11,379 nucleotides of DNA from Chitinophagaceae bacterium (lineage in GTDB: Bacteria; Bacteroidota; Bacteroidia; Chitinophagales; Chitinophagaceae). The notes beneath the pieces were generated by a model. The model was given only the letters and a program-made list of their open reading frames with translations. It had not been told where the DNA came from and searched no databases. Below are positions 1 to 5,644 of this stretch, piece after piece. The DNA is taken from positions 1 to 11,379 of the forward strand of contig JADGPY010000166.1 of the NCBI GenBank assembly GCA_017882205.1. The letters are read 5' to 3'. Made by a program: the position numbers and the translations under genes. Each line of letters opens with the position of its first letter. Position 1 is the first letter of the stretch.

Positions 1-37
1 GTTATAATAACGAGGGGGTGCAAATTGTTTTTTTTAA

Positions 38-418
38 TCATTCTGCAGCTATCATACTAATCTCAATATTCACATTTTTGGGTAAACCTTTCACTGCTAC
101 AGTTTCCCTGGCCGGAAAATCTGCTTCGAAATATTTTCCATAGATTTCATTTACCTGTCCAAAAAGATCCATATCGCTCAGAAATATGGTTGTTTTAACT
201 ACATTGTTGAAAGTCATTCCCGCTTCTGATAAAATAGATTTTAGATTTTGCATTACCTGGTGTGTCTCCTCGATTATATCATTATTTGCAAGATCCCCGC
301 TACCCGGCTTTAAAGCTACCTGCCCTGAAATAAATAATAGGTTTCCTGCCCGGATTCCCTGGTTATATGGACCGATAGGAGCAGGAGCATTCGGGGTATT
401 AATAATCGTTTTTTCCAT
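38..418 (-). CDS. ridA: RidA family reactive enamine/imine deaminase
   Basis: This 126-residue protein has the usual RidA length and fold signature throughout. RidA enzymes hydrolyse reactive 2-aminoacrylate and related enamines/imines released by PLP enzymes, in the cytosol as trimers. Visible family features are GPYNQG near residues 16-21, FISGQV at 29-34, the substrate-binding arginine in PARETV (R104), and the C-terminal glutamate in NIEIS (E119). With R104 and E119 both present, deaminase activity is plausible. The start ATG (416-418) lies 52 bp downstream of a TAnnTTTG motif on the same strand and gives the standard RidA N-terminus. It is divergent from the gene at 497. Its 3' end is close to the window edge, and no terminator is visible in positions 1-37. 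The family is certain. The exact Rid subgroup is an inference. Confidence 0.93.
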   Translation of the reverse strand: MEKTIINTPNAPAPIGPYNQGIRAGNLLFISGQVALKPGSGDLANNDIIEETHQVMQNLKSILSEAGMTFNNVVKTTIFLSDMDLFGQVNEIYGKYFEADFPARETVAVKGLPKNVNIEISMIAAE

Positions 419-469
419 GAGCTGTTAAGTTGGATGCAGAATAAAATTGCGAAACTTTCCTTCAACTAA

Positions 470-477
470 CAAACCTA
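470..477 (-). promoter_or_regulatory. Putative -7 element (TAggTTTG) for ridA
   Basis: Read on the minus strand this is TAGGTTTG, an exact match to the Bacteroidota -7 consensus TAnnTTTG. It lies in the 78-bp gap between the divergent genes, about 50 bp before the ridA start codon. No convincing TTG -33 element is seen at the usual spacing, so the call rests on one motif. A weaker plus-strand match (TATTTTTA, 476-483) overlaps it and could serve the gene at 497. Confidence 0.4.
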
Positions 478-496
478 TTTTTACGTAAAATTTGTT

Positions 497-1114
497 ATGG
501 GGATAATTGTATTCACCAATGAGAGTGGAAAAGATGAGTTGCAGAAGAAGAAAAGCCTGGTAGAATACACTGTTGTAGAGAAATTTCGACAAATGCTTGA
601 TTATGAAATCGCTGAAGCCTTCCTTATACTTACTGATCAATATACAGTAAGCGATCTAAAGCAATTGCCTCCAATTCCGGTTATTATTCATTCAGTCAAC
701 AAAACATTGTCTGACTTGCAACTAGCCAACAACTTCATCAGGATCAATGCATGGCCTACTTTTCTTCAAAGAGATAATTGGGAAGTTGTGGGGGACGAGC
801 AAGTTGTTAAAAAAGTACTTGACGCATTGGGTTGGAAATTTACCATCGTAGCAGATAAGCCTGGAATGGTAGCGGCACGGATAGTGGCAATGATAATCAA
901 TGAGGCTTATTTTGCATTTGGAGAAAATGTAAGTACAAAGGAGGAGATCGATACTGCCATGAAACTTGGAACAAATTATCCTTATGGCCCTTTTGAATGG
1001 GCTTCAAAGATTGGGTTAGATAACATCACTTCACTATTAATTGAATTGTCAATGGAAAACACACTGTATAAGCTTGCTCCTGCTCTTCAGCAGGAATTAC
1101 AAACCTCAATATGA
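497..1114 (+). CDS. 3-hydroxyacyl-CoA dehydrogenase-like protein, probably non-catalytic
   Basis: The C-terminal half (about residues 118-200) is a clear 3-hydroxyacyl-CoA dehydrogenase C-terminal domain: GMVAARIVAMIINEAYF at 123-139, then a segment with EIDTAMKLG (150-158) and YPYGPFEW (161-168). The first 117 residues do not form a usable NAD-binding domain, because no GxGxxG is present. The stretch FIRINAWPTFL (80-90) sits where dehydrogenases carry the catalytic HFFNP motif, and the histidine is replaced by asparagine (N84). The later acidic residue (E96) is kept. At 205 residues it is about 80-100 shorter than normal family members. An in-frame stop at 467-469 rules out a longer start. 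I infer a pseudoenzyme or a protein that binds acyl-CoA or a partner. It ends 7 bp before tsaB, so the two are probably co-transcribed. Confidence 0.8.
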   Translation: MGIIVFTNESGKDELQKKKSLVEYTVVEKFRQMLDYEIAEAFLILTDQYTVSDLKQLPPIPVIIHSVNKTLSDLQLANNFIRINAWPTFLQRDNWEVVGDEQVVKKVLDALGWKFTIVADKPGMVAARIVAMIINEAYFAFGENVSTKEEIDTAMKLGTNYPYGPFEWASKIGLDNITSLLIELSMENTLYKLAPALQQELQTSI

Positions 1115-1121
1115 AAGTGAT

Positions 1122-1805
1122 ATGATCCCAATTATATTGAATATAGATACAGCTCTTGAACAAGCAATCATTTCTCTTAGTGAGGGTGGTAAAATATTAG
1201 ATTTTATTATTAATAATGAGCCAAAGGGTCATGCTTCAATTCTTCATCTTGCGATCAGGGATTTATTAAAAAAGTATAGTATACATCCCAAACACCTGGA
1301 TGCAATAGCTTTAACAGCGGGGCCTGGATCGTATACAGGATTAAGAGTTGGCATGGCTGCAGCAAAAGGTTTATGTTACGCTTTGAATATACCAATGATC
1401 ACCATTGGTACATTAGAATTAATGGCAACGAATGCAATACTTGAAGATTATGAAGAGGTAATGTATTGTCCTATGATAGATGCCAGGCGTATGGAAGTTT
1501 ATACTGCTCTCTATGACAAAAAACTAAATGAATTGATGCCGCCATGTTCAATAATTCTTGATGAGCAAACTTTCGGGGAGGAATTAAAAAAAGGGAAAAT
1601 TATTTTCTTTGGAAATGGAGCATTGAAATTTACAATGCTTCAAAAACATGGTTCAGCAATGTTCAAAAATATTCAAATGAACCCCCAAACAATGGCCGTA
1701 ATCTCTTTTGAAAAATTTAACAAAAAAGAATTTTCTAATACTACTGATAATCAACCGTTATATATAAAAGAATTTTTTACTATTAATTCCAGCCCTAAAA
1801 CATAG
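1122..1805 (+). CDS. tsaB: tRNA threonylcarbamoyladenosine biosynthesis protein TsaB
   Basis: TsaB is the inactive ASKHA-fold paralogue that pairs with TsaD to transfer the threonylcarbamoyl group to A37 of ANN-decoding tRNAs (t6A). The product has 227 residues, close to the E. coli length. It shows the N-terminal strand IILNIDTA (4-11), the hallmark GPGSYTGLRVG (67-77) followed by AAAKGLCYAL, and PMIDARRMEVYTALYD about 50 residues later. The ATG at 1122 starts directly at the conserved first strand. An upstream in-frame ATG at 1041 would add 27 unrelated residues inside the previous gene, so I rejected it. The gene starts 7 bp after the preceding stop, suggesting one transcript and possibly coupled translation. 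TsaC, TsaD and TsaE are not in this window. Confidence 0.95.
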   Translation: MIPIILNIDTALEQAIISLSEGGKILDFIINNEPKGHASILHLAIRDLLKKYSIHPKHLDAIALTAGPGSYTGLRVGMAAAKGLCYALNIPMITIGTLELMATNAILEDYEEVMYCPMIDARRMEVYTALYDKKLNELMPPCSIILDEQTFGEELKKGKIIFFGNGALKFTMLQKHGSAMFKNIQMNPQTMAVISFEKFNKKEFSNTTDNQPLYIKEFFTINSSPKT

Positions 1806-1810
1806 CCGAT

Positions 1811-1832
1811 AAGTAAAATATAAGTAAAATAT
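1811..1832 (+). repeat. Tandem 11-bp direct repeat AAGTAAAATAT x2
   Basis: Two exact head-to-tail copies (1811-1821 and 1822-1832) lie just after the tsaB stop codon and run into the palindrome of the next promoter. They occupy the area where a -33 element and upstream promoter contacts would be. They may be a second regulator binding site, an A-rich promoter-strengthening tract, or replication slippage. Confidence 0.7.
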
Positions 1833-1846
1833 TGAATATTCAATAT
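1829..1846. promoter_or_regulatory. Perfect 18-bp palindrome, candidate ArsR-type operator
   Basis: ATATTGAATATTCAATAT is a perfect palindrome. The TTGAAT/ATTCAA half-sites resemble the AT-rich inverted repeats bound by ArsR/SmtB regulators. It ends one base before the TATCTTTG -7 element, so a bound protein would cover the promoter spacer. The gene downstream encodes an ArsR-family protein, so autorepression is the simplest reading. The palindrome and its position are seen directly. Binding is inferred. Confidence 0.6.
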
Positions 1847-1847
1847 G

Positions 1848-1855
1848 TATCTTTG
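1848..1855 (+). promoter_or_regulatory. Putative -7 element (TAtcTTTG) for the ArsR gene
   Basis: TATCTTTG exactly matches TAnnTTTG. Transcription would begin a few bases downstream, near 1860, which leaves a leader of about 45 bases before the ATG at 1906 and excludes the ATG at 1858 as start. No TTG is visible at normal -33 spacing, so the promoter may need an activator or depend on the A-rich upstream repeat. Confidence 0.55.
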
Positions 1856-1905
1856 ATATGGTCATTTATTTTATTCACAAGGCTGTAAAAAAAAATTATT
1901 TTTTT

Positions 1906-2259
1906 ATGTCGTTTACGGAGTCAAACCGGCAACTACAGAATCGGGGAGAAGAGAGAGAAATTGATAATCCTCTCCAAATTGATTATTATAATATTAAAAA
2001 AGCTTCTCTTGTTTTAAGGGCATTAAATCACAAACTTCGGCAACAAATAATTAGGATCATAGCAGAGCAAAAGAAGCTTACAGTCACAGAAATTTACGTA
2101 AAGCTTCGTCTCGAACAATCTGTTGCTTCTCAGCATCTTGCTATACTTCGCAAGTCAGGAATTGTAACAACACAAAGAGAAGGTAAATTTATTTATTATA
2201 CAATTAACACAACGAGGATCCAGGCTATAGATGGTTTTGTAAAAGACATTGTCGGGTAA
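1906..2259 (+). CDS. ArsR/SmtB-family winged-helix repressor lacking cysteines
   Basis: This is a 117-residue winged-helix DNA-binding protein. A basic helix near 41-53 (NHKLRQQIIRIIA) is typical of the family. The recognition helix region is QSVASQHLAILRKSGIV (71-87), and the wing is REGKFIYYTI (91-100). These match ArsR-type regulators, which act as homodimers and leave the operator when they sense a metal or thiol/persulfide signal. The protein has no cysteine and no ELCVC-type metal site, so known thiol or soft-metal sensing is not available. The first about 25 residues are polar and probably disordered. I chose the ATG at 1906 over 1858 because the promoter motif at 1848-1855 places the transcript start near 1860. 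A palindrome upstream suggests self-regulation, and the gene ends in its own terminator. Confidence 0.85.
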   Translation: MSFTESNRQLQNRGEEREIDNPLQIDYYNIKKASLVLRALNHKLRQQIIRIIAEQKKLTVTEIYVKLRLEQSVASQHLAILRKSGIVTTQREGKFIYYTINTTRIQAIDGFVKDIVG

Positions 2260-2274
2260 ATTAAAACATTTGCT

Positions 2275-2302
2275 AAATGGATGCAGAAATGCATCCCTTT
2301 TT
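2275..2302 (+). terminator. Rho-independent terminator after the ArsR gene
   Basis: Stem GGATGCA (2279-2285), loop GAAA, stem TGCATCC (2290-2296), then CTTTTT. The outer AAA/TTT can extend the stem past one mismatch. It starts 15 bp after the ArsR stop codon. It separates the regulator from the persulfide dioxygenase gene, which therefore needs its own promoter or some read-through. Confidence 0.8.
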
Positions 2303-2382
2303 ATTATTGTGCCTACCTTTACCGAAAAGAAGGCAAAAGTGCCCTTTCTATATATTAATTAAGAAATTATTTATTTATTTAT

Positions 2383-3786
2383 ATGTATGTTAAACAAATT
2401 TACACTGGATGTTTGAGCGAAGCAGCTTATTTCATAGAGAGTGATGGTGAGGCTGCAGTCATTGATCCATTGAGAGATATTGATAGTTATATTGAGTTGG
2501 CGAAAGAGAGAAAAGCTACTATTAAATATATTTTTGAAACACATTTTCATGCTGATTTTGTGAGTGGTCATTTAGATCTTAAAAAGCAGACAAATGCACC
2601 AATTGTTTACGGTCCTGGAACTGAAACAAATTTCCCGGTATATGTTGCGAAAGATCATGAATCTTTCAAAGTCGGCAAACACACTATTGAAGTTCTTCAC
2701 ACTCCTGGGCATACCCTTGAATCAACATGCTATTTATTAAAAGACGAGCAAGGAATTCCAACTTGTATTTTTACTGGGGATACATTATTTGTTGGTGATG
2801 TTGGACGGCCTGATTTGAGCAGTGGCGGTTTAACAAGTGAAGAACTGGCGTCGATTATGTATGATACACTGGAAAATAAAATACTAACGCTACCTGATAA
2901 CGTAATTGTCTATCCTGCCCATGGCCCTGGTAGTAGTTGCGGCAAGAATTTAGGTCCCGAAACTCAAAGTACTATTGGGGAGGAAAAGAAAACCAATTAT
3001 GCCTTACAACCACAATCCAGGGAAGAGTTTATTAAGGCCGTTACTTCAGGCCTACTTGCTGCACCGTTGTATTTTCCTATTAATGCGAGGATAAATAAAG
3101 AAGGATATAGTAGTTTAAGTGAGATAAAAACAAAAGGACTAACTCCTATTGCAATCGAAGAATTTAAAAATAAGATCAATGAGGATTATATCATCCTTGA
3201 TACCAGGAAAGCATCGGATTTTACTCAGGGATTTATTCCAGGCTCTATTTTTATTGGTCTTGAAGGCAGGATTGCTGAATGGGCCGGAAGCCTGCTATCA
3301 TTTAATCAACCGATCTTATTAGTTACTGATCCAGGTATGGAGGAAGAAACCATTATTCGGCTTGCAAGGGTTGGTTTTGATAAAGTAGCAGGTTATTTGG
3401 ATGTGGGATTTAAGGGATGGAAAAATGCAGGGGAAGAGATAGATATGATCATTGATATAGAAGCAGATGAAATGGCAATGGATATATTACATGATCCTAA
3501 TTCTGTTGTTTTAGATGTTAGAAGAGAGCCTGAGTTTGCAGATGGTCATGTGGTAAATGCAGTGAACTTGCCGCTTTCTGAAATGACCGATATTGCTCAA
3601 ATTGCAAATTTCGAGGACAATCAAAATTTATATGTTCATTGTGCTGGTGGTTACAGGAGCGTAATTGCGACATCTTTATTGAAACGCCAGGGCATTCACA
3701 ATCTGAGAAATGTTTTAGGCGGATGGGAGAAGATTAAAGATGAGCCTTCAATAGAAATTATCAAAGATGCGAGTGTTTTGAACTGA
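2383..3786 (+). CDS. Persulfide dioxygenase-rhodanese fusion (CstB-like)
   Basis: This 467-residue protein has three domains. Residues 1 to about 240 are a metallo-beta-lactamase fold of the ETHE1/persulfide dioxygenase type: THFHAD (H54, H56), HTPGHT (H110) and FTGDTLF (D133), so the mononuclear iron ligands H54, H110 and D133 are present. YPAHGPGSSCG carries H180 and C186. Residues about 265-350 are a rhodanese domain with D316 in place of the active-site cysteine. Residues about 355-455 are an active-type rhodanese with the loop CAGGYRS (C420). This is the order known in staphylococcal CstB, which oxidises low-molecular-weight persulfides and yields thiosulfate. The likely role is cytosolic sulfide/persulfide detoxification. 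Only a weak promoter match (TACCTTTA, 2314-2321) is seen upstream. Regulation by the neighbouring ArsR protein is plausible but unproven. Confidence 0.9.
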   Translation: MYVKQIYTGCLSEAAYFIESDGEAAVIDPLRDIDSYIELAKERKATIKYIFETHFHADFVSGHLDLKKQTNAPIVYGPGTETNFPVYVAKDHESFKVGKHTIEVLHTPGHTLESTCYLLKDEQGIPTCIFTGDTLFVGDVGRPDLSSGGLTSEELASIMYDTLENKILTLPDNVIVYPAHGPGSSCGKNLGPETQSTIGEEKKTNYALQPQSREEFIKAVTSGLLAAPLYFPINARINKEGYSSLSEIKTKGLTPIAIEEFKNKINEDYIILDTRKASDFTQGFIPGSIFIGLEGRIAEWAGSLLSFNQPILLVTDPGMEEETIIRLARVGFDKVAGYLDVGFKGWKNAGEEIDMIIDIEADEMAMDILHDPNSVVLDVRREPEFADGHVVNAVNLPLSEMTDIAQIANFEDNQNLYVHCAGGYRSVIATSLLKRQGIHNLRNVLGGWEKIKDEPSIEIIKDASVLN

Positions 3787-3794
3787 AAATGGTT

Positions 3795-3915
3795 TAACCA
3801 CAAAGTACACAAAGAAAATACAACGCAAAGAACTCAAAGAAAAGCATTCGCACACCTGGTGTTCTTTATAATAATGCCTTTCTGGCGAGGCAGGCTTTGT
3901 GGTTCTTTGTGGTTA
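3795..3915. repeat. 121-bp inverted-repeat element between convergent genes
   Basis: The left end TAACCACAAAGTACACAAAG (3795-3814) is an imperfect inverted copy of the right end (3895-3915), which itself is CTTTGTGGTT twice in tandem plus A. Inside the left half, further CAAAG units recur at short intervals up to about 3839. The inner part also holds ACACCTGGTGT and a GCATT/AATGC pair, so a long imperfect hairpin can form. CAAAG-rich inverted elements of this style are familiar from intergenic regions of Bacteroidota genomes, but I cannot name a family. It fills most of the gap between two converging genes and may act as a bidirectional terminator. There is no coding potential. Confidence 0.75.
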
Positions 3916-3934
3916 TAAATTCATTTTTTGGATC

Positions 3935-5533
3935 TTACAATACAATATTCTGTAGTCTGTCGCTTTTAAAAGGGTAATCGGTATTGAAATGCAACCCCCG
4001 ACTTTCATGCCTTAATTGAGCTCCCTTTACAATTAAGTATCCGACCGTAATCAGGTTTCTTACCTCACAAAGCTGAGGTGATACTTTAGTAGTTTGATAT
4101 AAGGACTCAGTTTCTTCATGTAGTAGGTCAAGCCGTTTCATGGCTCTTTGGAGACGAACATTAGTACGAACAATTCCAACATAATCACTCATTAATAATT
4201 GGATCTCTTTAAGACTTTGCGTTATAAGGATCATCTCCTTTGGTTCCGTAGTACCAGCAGCGTTCCAGTTCGGAATCGATTCATTGAATTCAATCAAATT
4301 GATTTTTGCTGCCCCATCAAGATAACACCGGTGGGCAAAAACCATGGCTTCAAGCAATGAATTACTTGCAAGCCGGTTAGCACCATGCAAGCCAGTGCTC
4401 GCACATTCGCCGCAGGCATATAAATTATTGATGGTTGTTCTGCCCCATTCATCTGTTTTTATTCCACCGCAACTATAATGAGCTGCAGGAGCCACTGGTA
4501 TCATTTGTTTTGAAACATCAATGCCCAAGGATTTACACTTCTCATAAATATTTGGAAAATGGTTAATAAATTTTTCAATATTCATATCACGGCAATCAAG
4601 GTATACATATTCAGTTCCATTTACCTTCATCTCATTATCTATTGCACGGGCCACAATATCGCGAGGAGCAAGATCTTTCCTGGCATCATAATTCTCCATG
4701 AATGCAACTCCTTTGTTGTTGCGGAGAATTGCTCCATCTCCCCTTACAGCTTCTGTTATAAGGAATGCCTGTCCTGCTACACCCGGTTCATATAATGCTG
4801 AGGGATGAAATTGTATAAATTCCATATTTTCAATCCTGCCCTTTGCCCGGTACATCATAGCAACCCCATCACCAGTGGCAATTGCGGGATTGGTGGTGGT
4901 CCTATAGGCCTGGCCATTTCCCCCGGTGGCCAATAACGTTATTTTAGAAAGTATTTTCTCAATTTTATTATTTTCAAGATTAAGTACATACACACCATAG
5001 CATTCAATATCCGGAGTTCCTTTGGTTACCAGGTAACCCAGGTGATGCTGGGTAATAATGTCCACCACAAAACAATGATTGATGAGATGAATATTGGATT
5101 TGTTTTTTATCGCAGCTAAAAGCGTTCTCTCCATTTCTTTACCTGTGACATCCTTATGGTGAAGAATTCTGAATTCACTATGCCCTCCTTCTTTTCCTAA
5201 TGCGTAATCGCCTAAATTATTTTTATCGAATTGTGCTCCCCATTCAATGATCTCTTTAATTCTTTGCACCCCTTCTTTTACTACAATCTCAACGATATGG
5301 CGATTACATAATCCGTCTCCGGCAATGAGGGTATCTTCAATGTGCTTTTCAAAACTGTCCTTGTCCATATTCATAACTCCTGCTACGCCGCCCTGCGCAT
5401 ATTTTGTATTCGTTTCATCACTGGTGGTCTTGGTAAGCACTGTAATTATTTTATCAGGGCATGCTTCAGCGGTTTTCAACGCATAAGTAAGACCGGCAAT
5501 TCCGGACCCGATCACTAAAAAATCTGTTTGCAT
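3935..5533 (-). CDS. nadB: L-aspartate oxidase NadB
   Basis: NadB is an FAD enzyme that oxidises L-aspartate to iminoaspartate, which NadA condenses into quinolinate for de novo NAD synthesis. At 532 residues it is full length. Visible features are the dinucleotide-binding GSGIAG (9-14), AQGGVAGV (46-53), KEGGHSEFRILHH (114-126, with the E115 expected at the active site), FHPSAL (H243), APRD (R291), PAAHYSCGG, and the FAD-site GECASTGLHGANRLASNSLLE. These residues separate aspartate oxidase from succinate dehydrogenase flavoproteins. The C-terminal helical domain is present. The ATG at 5531-5533 begins just before the first beta strand. It lies 111 bp after ispG on the same strand, with no clear promoter in the gap. 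nadA and nadC are not in the window. Confidence 0.96.
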   Translation of the reverse strand: MQTDFLVIGSGIAGLTYALKTAEACPDKIITVLTKTTSDETNTKYAQGGVAGVMNMDKDSFEKHIEDTLIAGDGLCNRHIVEIVVKEGVQRIKEIIEWGAQFDKNNLGDYALGKEGGHSEFRILHHKDVTGKEMERTLLAAIKNKSNIHLINHCFVVDIITQHHLGYLVTKGTPDIECYGVYVLNLENNKIEKILSKITLLATGGNGQAYRTTTNPAIATGDGVAMMYRAKGRIENMEFIQFHPSALYEPGVAGQAFLITEAVRGDGAILRNNKGVAFMENYDARKDLAPRDIVARAIDNEMKVNGTEYVYLDCRDMNIEKFINHFPNIYEKCKSLGIDVSKQMIPVAPAAHYSCGGIKTDEWGRTTINNLYACGECASTGLHGANRLASNSLLEAMVFAHRCYLDGAAKINLIEFNESIPNWNAAGTTEPKEMILITQSLKEIQLLMSDYVGIVRTNVRLQRAMKRLDLLHEETESLYQTTKVSPQLCEVRNLITVGYLIVKGAQLRHESRGLHFNTDYPFKSDRLQNIVL

Positions 5534-5644
5534 GGTATATTAATTAACGGATAATTTTAAACGCTCATTACTAATAAATTATATGAAAATTCAAAAGCCT
5601 ATTATGGATAAACAGATTAGTTTAACCATTTCTCATGAATTCAT

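Noticed and set aside
497..1114. Dehydrogenase-like gene as a frameshifted or truncated pseudogene
   Set aside because: The single frame is intact, aligns collinearly with the family through residues 80-200, and no missing half is seen in the other frames upstream. A conserved non-catalytic protein is more likely.
1041..1121. Upstream in-frame ATG extending tsaB by 27 residues
   Set aside because: The added part overlaps the previous gene in another frame and does not look like TsaB. The ATG at 1122 begins exactly at the conserved first strand.
1858..1905. Earlier ATG extending the ArsR protein by 16 residues
   Set aside because: It lies 2 bp after the -7 motif, so it would fall before or at the transcript start. 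The added residues are A/T-driven (Lys, Phe, Tyr) and outside the family core.
2332..2343. GGCA-AAAG-TGCC hairpin before the persulfide dioxygenase gene as a second terminator
   Set aside because: The stem is only 4 bp and lies in the probable leader of the downstream gene. The strong terminator at 2275-2302 already explains the gene boundary.
3801..3839. CAAAG units as a CRISPR array
   Set aside because: The units are about 5-8 bp, irregularly spaced and part of an inverted-repeat structure. No repeat-spacer pattern or cas gene is present.
5635..5644. ATGAATTCAT palindrome after ispG
   Set aside because: Ten bases in AT-rich DNA is within chance expectation, and there is no stem-loop or T-tract.
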